The translations under genes were made by a program, and so were the position numbers. Below, one piece after another: positions 37,009 to 48,689 of a stretch of 64,000 nucleotides of DNA; within the stretch, counting starts at the first letter, position 1; each line of letters opens with the position of its first letter. Location: contig JAIWNF010000021.1 of the NCBI GenBank assembly GCA_025093555.1, forward strand, positions 728,320-792,319, in the 5' to 3' direction. The notes beneath the pieces were generated by a model, which did not search any database, was not told the DNA's origin, and was given only the letters and a program-made list of their open reading frames with translations. This stretch comes from Circinella umbellata. Lineage: Eukaryota; Mucoromycota; Mucoromycetes; Mucorales; Lichtheimiaceae.

Positions 37009-38296
37009 ATGAAACTTCTACATAAACGTTCTACACGAAAAAAGTTGTCACCTTTACCAGAAGAACAAGATTCTTCTGATCAAGACATGGTATCCTATAG
37101 TGATGACATGGTTCAAGATGAAGAACAACAGGAATCTTCTTCACTTATTGAAGAAGACGAAGACGAAGAAGAAATAATAAAACCGAAAAAGAAAAAGAAA
37201 AGTTCACCACCCACACCCATACCAACGAGAAGAATAATAATAGCCAGACGACGTAATAGTAATAATAATACCAATACTAATACTATCAATAATAATAATA
37301 ATAAACGAAAAAGACCTACTGGTAAAAATAATATATAAAGGAAGGAGCAAAGAATTTTGGTGATGTATAAATATACTAAAATAGTAAATAATAAGTTTCT
37401 GTTAGTAGTGGAAGTGATAGTAATAGCAATAGTGATGATGATGAAGAAGAAGAGGAAGAAGAAGATATCAGTAATAATAATAAAAATCAAGAAGAAGAGG
37501 AAGACGAAGACGAAGACGAAGAAGAAGAAGATTTTAGTCAACCTTCTGAAGTTATCTCAAATCGAGCCATGACAAAACGTCAACGAGCGAAATACAATAA
37601 TAATAATAATGATGAACAAGAAGAAGATGACCAATTTCTTGAATTACCTATGGGTATTAAGGCTATTTATATAACACTTGAAATTCATTTTTGCAAAAGT
37701 ATTATATTAAATAATAATAACTATAGAACGAAATAGGAAAAAAGCACTTACTGAAGAAGAACAAGCATTAAAACGATCCGAAGTAGCACGTAGACGAAAA
37801 CATCAAAGTGTTCAACGTGCTGAAAAAGATAAAGTATGAATAGAATATATTGAAAGCTAATATATATATATATATTAATATTGATTGATATTTTATTTAG
37901 GCAGATACAATTAATAGATTGCTAAAAAAACAAGCTAGTAAAAGTAAAAGAGTGATCAAGGATGAAATGAATGGTGATAATCATAGTATAGCAAATAAGT
38001 TGATTCCGGGTGAAAGTGTACGTTATACATCAACAACCAATGGAAGTCAATTATCATTACCTAGTAGTTTATTAGATGAACTTGTTCATCATTCCATGAA
38101 ACGGTAAATTATATATAAGTATATTTGATTCCACTTATCCGTTACACTCACTCACATACTTAATTTTAATAATAGACCTATTCCCCGTAAAATTATTTGT
38201 GAAATCCGTGGTTGTCAAAACAAGAAAAAATATACAGCGAAAACAAGTGGTAAAGCAGTTTGTTCATTAGCACATTATCAAATAGCAGAACAATGA
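37009..38296 (+). CDS. IES2: INO80 chromatin-remodelling complex subunit B (Ies2/PAPA-1)
   Basis: Five exons: 37009-37321, 37396-37653, 37727-37833, 37901-38103 and 38176-38296, 1,002 nt, 333 residues. Residues 1-185 are disordered, with acidic runs alternating with Lys/Arg and Asn runs. The conserved PAPA-1/INO80B block follows: ERNRKKALTEEEQALKRSEVARRRKHQSVQRAEKDKA, then INRLLKKQASKSK. The C-terminus has a zinc-binding HIT-like segment, PRKIICEIRGCQNKKKYTAKTSGKAVCSLAHY, with its Cys and His ligands in place. In yeast, Ies2 activates the Ino80 ATPase for nucleosome sliding in the nucleus. The second-exon acceptor (AATAATAAG/TTTCTG) was chosen because it is the only nearby one restoring the acidic frame. 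Confidence 0.88.
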
Positions 38297-38616
38297 ACAT
38301 AAATATAAATATAAAAAGAGATGATGTATGTATATTGTGCAACTTTTTTTTTAATATGTTAATGAAATGTAAATCGAGTCGTCTTAATATTTATATATAT
38401 AACACAACTAAAACCAAAAACCAAAAAAAAGTAATTGAGAGTTAATATAAAACGCTTTTCTATCAAAATGATGTCTTTTTAAATACTATGTTTGACTAAG
38501 CTCTACCACGTCAATACATCCTCATATACAATTATAAAAAAAAACCATAACTTACTCTTTCTAAATCAATTTCTTTTTTTCAAAAAAAAAAAAAAAATAA
38601 CAGAAAAGATATATAT
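38297..38616. other. Convergent spacer between INO80B and NDUFB10-like genes
   Basis: AT-rich tail-to-tail spacer with poly(A) and poly(T) runs; no gene seen. Confidence 0.5.
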
Positions 38617-39262
38617 TTATGCACTCTTCTTGCGGAAACCTTCAACTCGGTTTTCCTTAATCGACTTCAAATACATATCAGCCAAGTGACGGCAAGAGGC
38701 ATCTATTTATAATATAACATATAATATTGAGTTACCATAGAAATAATATATAATTAGACTAATATCATTACAGAAACAAAAAAACCAGAATATTTACAGT
38801 GGTTGACACCTTCGGTTCTATAACATTCGTCTAACTTTTCCTTAATAAGACGACCTTCCATAGCCTTAACCCAGTCATCGCGAATCTTTTGTGCACGAGC
38901 AGCATAGACAGCTAATATATAAAGAATGTATTTAATCGATTCGGGTTAATATATGAATGAACTTTATGACAGTTTTTTTTTCTCTTTCGTTACGTCTCAT
39001 AAAATGAAGAAAAATTAGTTGGTCTTACCTTTGCGATCATTAGGATCGACTTGGTCGAGTGTAGGGACACTATATAGGATAATAATAACAAAAGAAAACA
39101 AAAAACAAAATTATAAATAAAATGTTTTTCTGTCTTATTTTCGTAATCCAATCGAAAGAATTATAAATTGGGGAGGTTATTGTTGTTATTATTATTGTTG
39201 TTGTGTTTTTTTTACCGTTCGAATTGTTGATGTTGAGGATATTCCCAATTGGCTTCGGCCAT
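38617..39262 (-). CDS. Mitochondrial complex I subunit, NDUFB10/PDSW-like (12-kDa type)
   Basis: Four exons on the minus strand from ATG at 39262 to TAA at 38617, 95 residues. The first exon is 39262-39216 and encodes MAEANWEYPQHQQFER. The diagnostic stretch is KIRDDWVKAMEGRLIKEKLDECYRTEGVNH, continuing across an intron as YASCRHLADMYLKSIKENRVEG. This is the conserved core of the fungal 12-kDa/NDUFB10 accessory subunit, including the paired Cys (DEC and SC) that form disulphides in the membrane arm facing the intermembrane space. The protein is shorter than animal NDUFB10 because it lacks the long N-terminus. Shared promoter space (321 bp) separates it from the 3' end of MAP1. Confidence 0.85.
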
Positions 39263-39584
39263 TATGTTTTATAGATATAAATGTTTGACAAAAAAAAAAA
39301 ATTGAGTGTGTTGCTGGAGGGTAAATATACAAAATCGACGTCATTTTTTTTCGCTTGAAAATATTTAGAAACCCGAGTTTTGTGAATAACCTTGTTACTC
39401 AAAAATGTGTTTTGAAAAGAAAAAATAAACACATTTTGTAAGAAATAAATACATAGTTTATCTTTTATTCTTTTTTTTTTATTTGAATTATGAATATCAT
39501 TATTGTTATATTATTAAGAAGAATAAAGAACTCAATTTTATTACATTTACTACAAAATACTATAAATGATTTTCGTTCCCTCTT
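39263..39584. other. Spacer between MAP1 3' end and NDUFB10-like promoter
   Basis: AT-rich sequence; nothing recognised beyond homopolymer runs. Confidence 0.5.
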
Positions 39585-41269
39585 TTAAGTGAGAATTTCA
39601 ACACCAGTTTCAGTTACAAGTAAGGTATGCTCGAATTGAGCAGAAAGTTTTCCATCTTTAGTGGTACTTGTCCACTGATCAGGCCTATTATATATATGTT
39701 TTTTGTTAACATCAATTCATAAATCTAATTTTACAACATTTCTTATATTCCATAAAGTATATATATATATATTCTTACCATAAAATATCATGGTGAACAC
39801 CTTCATTAATCATTGGTTCAATAGTAAAGATATGACCAGGTTTCAAAATACCAATTGCCTTATTATCTAATATGAAAAAAAATTGAGTATTTTCATTATG
39901 TATGACTATATATATATAAATAGATAGAATTATACTTACTAGCATAATGAGGAACATTAGGTGCACAATGGAATAATTGATTAATACCGTGACCACAGTA
40001 AGTACGTACAACAGAGAAACCATTCTTATGTGCATGATCTTGAATAACCTTTCCGAAATCACGATAACGGACACCAGGTTTTACTAGAAAAAAAAACATA
40101 AAATATATGAATGATATTATTATTATTATATCCTCCCCTTCCACCTCCTACTATGTATTAATTACCAATAGCGATAGCCTTTTCTAAACATTCACGAGTG
40201 GTATCAACAAGCTTTTTTGCAACGGGACTACCATTTCCAACGATAAAACTAGCATTAGCATCACCATGGAAACCCTTATAGAAACAAGAAATATCAATAT
40301 TAACAATATCACCCTCAACAAGTTCACGTTGATCAGGAATACCGTGACAAATGACTTCATTAATGGATGTACAGCATGATTTAGGGAAGTTGTTATAATT
40401 GAGAGGAGAAGGATATGCGTTACGTTCAATGGTTGCTTCATGAACAATACGATCTATTTATATATAAAAACTCTTTTGTTACTCATTGTTCTTATTATTG
40501 TCAACCAATTGTTTTTTGCTTCTTACCAATCTCATCTGTTGTAATACCAACACGAACTGCAGCACCCGCTATTTCTAGAACTTCACGGGTAATCTATATA
40601 TACATATTATTTTGATTAATCAAAGGAAAATGTCCCTAATCCCTTATCTTTCCCCCTAAAATTCATAATTCAAAATTCATTTTCAAATTTACACGACAAG
40701 CTTCTCGAACACCTGCGATTTCTTCAGGTGATAAAACTCTGATTTCATTTCTTGTAGGTAAAAATTCAGATTTTGGAATACCGGTTTCAACATAATCGGG
40801 TTTTTCAATGTGGTCAGGTACTTGACGTCGAGGTGAAAGTGGATAAACTGGACGTAATGGTCCAGTATATCCAAATGTTTTGAATGGATCATATTTGCCT
40901 CCTTTATATAATAATAATAATTATTATTGATATTAATATTAATACTTTTTCTTCTTCCTTGTCCCCCTTATAGAAGTAACTTACCTTTATTTAATTTATG
41001 TTGTGCTTTGTGTACACCCTAATAATAAGTATAAGAAATGAATTATAAAAATCAGCAAAAAAAAAAAAAAACCATAATAGATCGTTCCTTTTTTTTATTT
41101 TGAATGAATCATGAATTTTTGTTTTTTGTTTTTTTTTTACCCAGCTCTTTTTAAAACAATCTTGCGAACAAAAGTAAGAATTTTCAGTAATGTCTTGCTT
41201 AACACATGTGGGACATTGTAAATTAGCAGGTTCTTTACAACCTACAGAAGAACATGTTGCGGTTGGCAT
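39585..41269 (-). CDS. MAP1: Methionine aminopeptidase 1 (MAP1) with N-terminal zinc finger
   Basis: Eight exons, minus strand: 41269-41141, 41018-40985, 40901-40693, 40593-40527, 40453-40166, 40083-39940, 39866-39779 and 39684-39585, 1,059 nt, 352 residues. The N-terminal ribosome-docking zinc finger is intact ([17 protein letters not shown], then [12 protein letters not shown]). The catalytic M24 domain has [11 protein letters not shown], the metal ligands in [23 protein letters not shown], the His in [11 protein letters not shown], the Glu in FTIEPMI and the last Glu in [12 protein letters not shown]. It removes the initiator methionine from nascent cytosolic proteins with small second residues. 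Length matches type 1 eukaryotic enzymes. Confidence 0.95.
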
Positions 41270-43167
41270 TTTAATAAATAGGACAGGACTTAAAAGTTTA
41301 TGGAGAAACAAAAAAAAAATTATTTTTTTATGCCAATTGTGCTGCGGTTGTCTAAAATAACCTACCAAAAAGCATCAGCCTCCTAAGTAACAAAAAAAAA
41401 AAAAAAGCGGGGTATCCGTTTGATGGTGTCAATAAGCATCAATCACGCCCACCCATTCCTCTTGATCCGTTTTGACAACAACAAACACATTTAATATATA
41501 TTTATTTATGAATAGACGTTATGAAATACTTTAAGCTGAGGGAATATGTTACCATGGAAAGTAAAAAAAAAAATAACTGAACACAAACTTCCTTATATGG
41601 GTCAAAGACTGGACAAATTGAACAGACTGACCTTATGGTGAGACTAACACTATCGACATAATTCCACAATCAATGGGACCCGACGTTTTCTGCTTGGTAA
41701 TAGACAATGCCTTTCTTTTTTTTTTTTTTGATAGTAACTATATGAAACATACCTTATCAGATGATGAATGTGATATACGTACGTAAGAATTTCTTTTATC
41801 TATTATGTATTATATTTATGTACGTACTTTTTAATCAAGTTCTTGTCGTTATGATTACTGGGATGCTTTGGTATTAGATGCATTAGTCTTCTCCAAACAA
41901 GCCAGAATACATATAAACATTGCGTTGTATCTACGTACTCACATAAATTAAGTTAGAAAAAATGAATAAGCTTATACGTACGGGTGTATAATATAATGAC
42001 ACATGAGCTATAGGCAAGAAGGACGAAGAAGGAAATGGTGTTTATCTTGAAAACATTATATTTTCAATGCTTTCAAGAAAAAAACTTTGAGTAGTAAGTT
42101 ATTGATTCGATTTATATGCGTTATCTTGTGACACTATTTTCACAAACTGCTAATTGCAAAAGAACGTCTATTATCATGGGGGTTTTAAGAATTGAAGAAT
42201 CAATTTTTAAAAATGAAAATGTTTTATCGAATTCCAACCAAGGATCTTATGAGACGCAGGTTTCTATTTCGTCAATTTCACCAATAATTGATATTTGAAA
42301 GCCCATATTATGGCAAAATATGGAATGGTACAATCCTTTAGATATTATTAAGGTCTTCAGATCCTATTTGTAAAGAATTTCACATACAAGAGCTGTCAAA
42401 GCAACCATCAAAGATAGTGATACAGCAACAAAGAAGTTCCTAATAAATTTTGAAAAGCAATCGTGTCTTTTGGGCTTCTTTTATCAAGAAACATAATTTG
42501 ATGAAGCTTGGGTGTAAGAGATAATTCTTGAACATGTATCCATTGCGACACATTAAAAGCTACAGATACATGTAAACAAAAGCGATATGGATAAAATGTA
42601 ACCCATTGCTGGTCCATTTTCGATCGCTGGTTTGGAAACCTTGGCGTTCCTGGAGCGTAATAGTTTTTTTTTTTTTACATGACCTTCGTAATTTTGGGTT
42701 CTCTGACTAAAAAGAAATAGGGTAGAAACATATGTTCTTGTAAATAATAAAAGATAAATAACAAAGGTAAACTCGATAGATCAACAACAAAGGTTCGTTC
42801 GAATTGTTGGGAAAAAAATACAACAATCTTTGAATAAATTACCCACATAAGATCACTTAACAATATCAGATGAAACATATTGTTTAGTATCGAATCTACT
42901 TGCACCTCTAAGTATACCTCAGTTTGATGACTTTACAGCAAAACTTTCCAGTTTTTACAATATCAATTTCTACTTGCTGCAACATCAATTTTTTGGGAAT
43001 ACCTGTATACCGTAAAATTAAAATTGATTATGTAATCAAAAAAAAAAGCTATTCATTATTATTATTTTATTTTTTTATTTTACAAGGAAAGAAAGATATA
43101 ATAATAGAAATACAAAAATGCCCAAAATAACACTAATAATAGCAATCAAATTTAAGATCTAACGATT
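41270..43167. other. Intergenic, 1.9 kb, with possible decayed coding DNA
   Basis: Mostly AT-rich non-coding DNA with CGTACGTA-type palindromes (about 41778, 41979). Between about 42116 and 42660 composition is more coding-like on both strands. A plus-strand reading (LRIEESIFKNENVLS, then later AVKATIKDSDTATKKF) has several stops, while a minus-strand frame (APGTPRFPNQRSKMDQQWV, about 42655-42408) is open for over 80 codons. I could not decide which strand, if either, was coding, and no family is recognised. Confidence 0.4.
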
Positions 43168-44605
43168 TTATTTACTGGCAGCAAGTTCCTTATGTACTTT
43201 TCCTTCAGGGAATGTATAATCTTCAATAGATTCACGTTTCATTTGAATGCTATAACCAGGTGCCAAAGGTGTCATATATCTTCCATGCTTCATCACCACA
43301 GGATCCAAAAAGTGTTCATGTAAATGATCAACGAATTCTAAAATACGACCTTCTGTTGTAGCGGAAACACAAATATAATCAATCAATGATAAATGTTGAA
43401 CATATTCACAAAGACCTACACCACCAGCATGAGGTACCACAGGAATATTGAACTTTCTAGCCATCAACAAAATAGACAAGACTTCATTTACACCAGCCAC
43501 ACGACAGGAATCAATTTGACAAAAATCAATGGCTTCAGCTTGGAACAATTGCTTGAAAATAATACGGTTTTGAATATGTTCACCTGTAGCAACACGTGTA
43601 CGTGGATAAAGAGCCTTTCGAATAGCAGCGTGACCAAGAACATCATCAGGGGAAGTAGGTTCTTCAATGAAATGAGGCTTGAATTGTAATAAATCTTCCA
43701 TCCATGTGATAGCTTCTTTAACATCCCATACTTGGTTTGCATCCATCATCAATACACCTTCATCTCCGATTTCTTCACGAATTAATTGGGCACGACGAAT
43801 ATCAGATGCTTTGTCACTTCCCACTTTTTGTTTGAAATGTGTAAATCCTTGTTCTTTAGCTTCACGACATAAACGACGTACTTTATCATCGCTATAACCT
43901 ATAATAGTAGTAGCAATAAATGGAAACAAATAGGTTAGATCGATATTTTTTTAAGCACAGTCTATATGTATATATATCTCAGATCCTTCACACACACAAA
44001 AGAAAATTACCTAACCATCCAGCTGAAGTAGTATAAGCAGGATAACCTTTTTCACGCATTTCAGCTTCACGAGCAGCCTTGCCAGCTTCATTTTGTTTTA
44101 ACAATTCAATTGCTTCTTCAGGTGTAATAGCATCTGTAATATAACGGAAATCAATAGCTTGAACGAATTGTTCGGGAGTCAAATCAACGACCAATTTCCA
44201 AAGAGGTTTGCCTTCGGCCTTGGCCCAAAGATCCCAAATAGCATTAATAACAGCAGCAGTCGCTAAATGAATAGCACCCTTTTCAGGACCAATCCAACGT
44301 AATTGAGAATCTCCTGTACAGATACGATGGGTAGCACGCATATCCACAATCAATTCAGAAAGTTTCTTGTTGATGAATTTGCCTGCTAATGCATCAATAG
44401 CACTACAACATACTTCAGTACCACGACCACACGTAAATGTCATACCATGACCTTCGACTTGTTTATCATCAGTATAAAAGATAACATAAGCAGCAGAATA
44501 GTCTGGGTCCTTGTTCATGGCATCGGAACCATCCAAATGTTGGGAAGTAGGGAATCGAATATCACGTACTTCATAGCTTGTAATAGTGAAATCTTGTTTG
44601 ACCAT
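43168..44605 (-). CDS. Enolase-superfamily sugar acid dehydratase, ENOSF1/L-fuconate dehydratase type
   Basis: Two exons, minus strand: 44605-44011 and 43898-43168, 1,326 nt, 441 residues, the usual length. Start VKQDFTITSYEVRDIRFPTS matches the family N-terminal cap. Active-site elements of the mandelate-racemase subgroup are all visible: the Lys pair in THFKQKVG, the Mg2+ ligands Asp in MMDANQVWD, Glu in FIEEPTSPDD and Glu in ATGEHIQN, and the base His in PVVPHAGGVGL. Family members dehydrate L-fuconate or related acid sugars to 2-keto-3-deoxy acids, a step of L-fucose breakdown. Substrate preference is inferred by family only. The protein has no targeting peptide I can see. Confidence 0.93.
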
Positions 44606-45307
44606 TTTTTGGTTTTATTATAAATATGTATCAAGAGAGAGGTGAAAGAAAGAAGAACTTGTGCGTGCAAAATAAATGAATAAAGTAAGAAGAAAAGGAA
44701 AAAAGAAGTTGAAAATGTCGTGTTTATATATTTGATACGAATTTGTTTCCGCTGAGAGACAAACACACACACACACATACAGATGCATACATATAGAACA
44801 CACGTTAATACACACACTAAGATCCACAAAAGCAACAACAACTACTTAATATTTTACTTCGGAAGCTTCGGTAACCCTTTTTTTCGGGGAAAAGGAAACA
44901 TACTCTTATAGCATAATTACTTCCTTGTTGAAAGTTTATATACCCACGGGGATTTTTAATGTGTGAAAATACCCCGTTTTTTTTTTTATTCCCGTGAAAA
45001 TAATCTATTCACTTTCGGACTTTTTAAAGCTTCTAAACTTTTTTTGTTGTCAATAACAATTTACTATTTGATAAAAACTCACTCATTTCATTCACACATG
45101 CCATACTATTCCTTTCTTTTTCCTTTTTTTTTTATATCCTTTAAAAATCGAACGAATCGAAATAAAAAAAAAAGTGAAAATGAAAGTAAAAGAAAGAGTT
45201 GTCAAATGATATGATTTTATCTTTTTTTCTTTTCTTTTCTTCTCTCTTTTTCTCGCTCTCTCTCCCTATTTTCATTTTTTTTTATATATACATTTTGATA
45301 TAAGGAA
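44606..45307. other. Divergent promoter region
   Basis: Spacer between the dehydratase and the 163-aa gene. It contains a (CA)n run on the plus strand (about 44761-44776) and extensive T/C tracts (about 45223-45285) directly before the next start. No gene seen. Confidence 0.5.
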
Positions 45308-45799
45308 ATGTATAATAACTGGGACTGTAAAATGGATGTTATCACTGGTCACCTTAGATGGTATCGCACTATTGATCTTATCACTTTTGTACATGACGTT
45401 TGTGAATTTGTTCTTGGCACTATTGGTAGATTATCAGAAGCTTATGCACCTAAACTTATTCATCGGCCTTGTCCAGCACAAATCAATGTGAGATTTCCTC
45501 ATGATCAACTTTATATATGTGAAGGTGTGGGTGGTTGGAGTTATCGCATCAATACTTTATTATTATCTTTATCTATTGTACTTCATCCAAACAAGTTACA
45601 AAGAAGATATCCAGAAGTAGATACTCTTGGTGATGCTGAAATGGCACTACTTGCAAGTGCTGCTGAAGTAGTTGGATCTATTGAAAGATTACAAGATGTT
45701 ATTGATCGTGATAGTTTTGAACAACGTTATGAAATTCAATGGAGAGATATGACAACAAGTAGTAGTAGTACCAGTGGACCAAGTGGTAGTGGAAGTTAA
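45308..45799 (+). CDS. Unrecognised 163-residue protein
   Basis: Single-exon frame from ATG 45308 to TAA 45799, with balanced amino-acid composition and codon usage like its neighbours, so it is probably real. It begins MYNNWDCKMDVITGHLRWYR, is mainly helical with alternating hydrophobic residues (TIDLITFVHDVCEFVLGTIG, INTLLLSLSIVL), and ends in a Ser/Gly tail. No signal peptide, zinc motif or named domain is visible. A T/C-rich leader directly precedes the ATG, as for the other genes here. It converges with the sphingomyelinase-like gene 138 bp downstream. Confidence 0.6.
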   Translation: MYNNWDCKMDVITGHLRWYRTIDLITFVHDVCEFVLGTIGRLSEAYAPKLIHRPCPAQINVRFPHDQLYICEGVGGWSYRINTLLLSLSIVLHPNKLQRRYPEVDTLGDAEMALLASAAEVVGSIERLQDVIDRDSFEQRYEIQWRDMTTSSSSTSGPSGSGS

Positions 45800-45937
45800 T
45801 ACATAATAAGAAGAAAGAAAAAGTGTACTGTTTATTTTATATATACGTATGACTCAAAAGAGAATATTTTCTTTCTTTTGTTTATACAATTTGAAAGGAG
45901 TGTATACAAAGAAGTTATTAAGAAAAAGAAATTATAA

Positions 45938-47884
45938 TTAAGATAACTGAACAACACAACTTAATCCATAATGATCTATAACCACCCACCCCCAAAGAAA
46001 AATAATAATTAGTATTACTATTTACATTTAAATTAAGTATATCTAAAATATATACCACTCGCTCCCCCCCTTTTTTTTTTTATTCTCGTTAATGCATCAC
46101 ATAATCATCATCATCATCATAATTCCTTTTGTAGTAATAAATTTACCTGATATTTGAGTAAATGGTGATTGTAGTTTATCATGTTCATTCATCATATCAT
46201 TACTTTGAACTAAGAATTTCTCAACTTGAGCATCTCGAATAAACATACTGGAAGCTTTTCCACGATCTTGTTCCCAAAGAATTCGATCAATACTTTGAAC
46301 TGTCATCACTTGTTCTGGATCAGTTAATATCGTTTCAGCAGGTTCGATTTCACCGTTCTTATTTAATATAATATCCCCAAATGTGACTGGATGATATCCA
46401 TAATGTTCATATACTTTATCCGATAAAACTAATTGATACATATCTTGATATAATAATCGTTTGCCACCATTTTGTCTTTTTTGATGTGATGCATCCTTTT
46501 TTTCTTCGTTAATAATGTTAGCGCTATAGAGTTTTTCACGTTCGATTCCTTTACCATCCAATACACCCATCATTAATTGATATTCAACAGAACTTGATCT
46601 TGATGGTTCAGTAATAGATCCATCATGAACTGCTGCATCCACATTAAAATCACCCAATAAAAGCATTGGGATATTATTATCACGTTGAGATGTTTCCTTG
46701 ATAAATTGATGAAATTGAGCAAATTGACTCATACGCACTTGCATATCCACTTGATGTGATAATTGAGAATAAGATGCTTGTGCATGTGTTGTATATAAAT
46801 GAATCGATTGTGTCGGATTCAATTCAATTAAAGCATGTAATGCCCCTTTGTAAGCAAGCCAATCACTGTGAATGCCACGTGGATATTCCATTGTATTAAA
46901 AGTTCGAATAGGGAATCTTGACATAATCAATAATCCACCATCCACACCTAAATCCCAAGGATAATGACGAGGTGACTCCACATGATGATTATATCCCATA
47001 TTCCTTCCACGTTGAATCAATTGATCTTTTCGTCTTGTACCAAAAGCAAATGCTTCTTGAAAAGCAACCACATCATATTGTGGTAAAATATAGCGGACAA
47101 TATAATCCAGTCGTTCTTCTTTATAATCCGACCAATTGTTGGTGACACCAGGTGGACGCATAAATATATTCAATGTAAGAAATCGTGCGGATGTATTGGT
47201 TTGCAAGTCAGGTAATAGAGCGGGAGAAAGTGAAGCGGGTGCAAAAAAGATGGAACAAAATAGAAGGAATGCAAATAAGAGAATAGCAAAAATGGATATA
47301 CAGATAAGAACCCAACGACAACGGGCTAACCAGACGGGTAAAGTGGCCCTTGGTAAACGTCCCAAGCATACGTGATAATAATATGAACAACAAGTGGCTG
47401 GATATGCAGAAGATGCAAATGAATCAATGGAAGTGGATGAAAGTGAATCGGAATGATGGTGACTATAAAAACGTTGATGTAAAGGTAGTGCAATGGCTTG
47501 GTGGCGTCGTGGTAGGCGGGGTATGGCACGAATCCAATTAAGGGCTCTGCCAAGAAACGTTTTGGCCGGTGGATAGAATTCATAAGGTGGAGGTGCTGAA
47601 TCAGTACTAATACCACTTTCTTGTGAATAAGTACGTCTTAATAATGGTTGTTGTTGTTGTTGTTGTTGTTCGTCATTGTTGTTACTGCCATGATCGTCAT
47701 TGTTATTAGTGTAACTTTCACTGTCGTCAAGTTGATCGTCGTGACGTTGCTGTAGTTGTTGTAGTTGGTCATTACTATGTCCAAAATCGCTCTCATCGTC
47801 TGTTATTAATGGCTCAGAATGTCGTGCACCTTCATGGCTACGTAAAGTTATTCGTTCTGCATTATCGTCATGTGTTGTATTCAT
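45938..47884 (-). CDS. Membrane-anchored neutral sphingomyelinase-like phosphodiesterase
   Basis: Two exons, minus strand: 47884-46147 and 45975-45938, 1,776 nt, 591 residues. A disordered N-terminus with Asn/Asp/Gln runs leads to one membrane segment (about 191-215), then an endonuclease/exonuclease/phosphatase (DNase I-like) fold. Catalytic elements are LTLNIFMRPPG, the Mg2+ ligand Glu in VVAFQEAF, the His of YTTHAQASY, and the Asp/Asn of LLLGDFNVDA. A 38-nt last exon supplies the terminal SDHYGL motif with the catalytic His. Without that exon the frame would run into IMMMMMIM and lack it. Such enzymes split sphingomyelin or inositol phosphosphingolipids (yeast Isc1). The anchor is at the N-terminal side, as in SMPD3, whereas Isc1 has C-terminal anchors. 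The substrate is inferred. Confidence 0.85.
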
Positions 47885-48656
47885 TTGTTAAAATGAAAAA
47901 AAAAAAGGTTAAAAAAAAGAGAGAGGCAAGGGTAGGTTCGAATATGTTTCACTGCACTTTAACCAAAAAAAAAAAATAGTTCTTCCGCTCCATTTTCTTA
48001 TATGGAAACAAAGGGCTTTACGTCATTGCAGTTTTTTTAAAACCTTGCTTTATCCAGTATTAAATTACAAATAAGCTTTTTTTTTTAGTCCTAGAACAAT
48101 AACAACCAAAAGAAAAAAAAAAATTTAGGTTGCTTATAATCCAACCACCCCACCTTTTATTTTTCCGTTTATTTTATCACCATTATACGTAATCGTTCAG
48201 TTATTATATAGAATAGTAGTAAGACAAGCACAGACCATCGCAGTTAAAAATTATGCCGCTTTTAAATTTATCAGTCTACAACCTTTGACCCTCCAAACCG
48301 CAATCCCATGCCCGAATTAATGGTTTACGAATTTTATTGATAACAAATCTCAATACAATATTATATATTTCTCTCTATGAAGCTATATATACCTGCTAAC
48401 AAATGAAAATAAATTACTTTGCAACCTGCCTTCCCCCCCACCTTTTTTTCTTCCTTAATTTGCGAATCACTAGCTTAATTTTTTTTAATTATCTACTATC
48501 CTTTATCTCTACGTAAATCCGGAATTTAATAACCCATAAAATAATTTCAGTAATAATAATAAATATTTGAAAAAAGAAATAAGTAGAAAGAAGTAGGGGA
48601 AATAAGATGATAGACAATTATAAATGATGATGGTAAAAATGTTTGTGAACCTGTGT
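47885..48656. other. Intergenic; left border of the repeat-rich region
   Basis: AT-rich DNA upstream of the sphingomyelinase-like gene. No gene or clear transposon end is seen. The PIF1-helicase relic begins just to the right; a Helitron-type terminus could lie here but I cannot identify one. Confidence 0.4.
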
Positions 48657-48689
48657 CTACGTATCTATATATAATGGAACGTATATAAA

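Noticed and set aside
37113..37541. 142-codon minus-strand frame rich in Ile/Leu/Phe that looks like membrane protein
   Set aside because: Antisense reading of the acidic and Lys-rich codons of the INO80B gene.
44515..44841. Hydrophobic Cys/Val-rich minus-strand frame
   Set aside because: Mostly a translation of the (CA)n run and promoter DNA upstream of the dehydratase.
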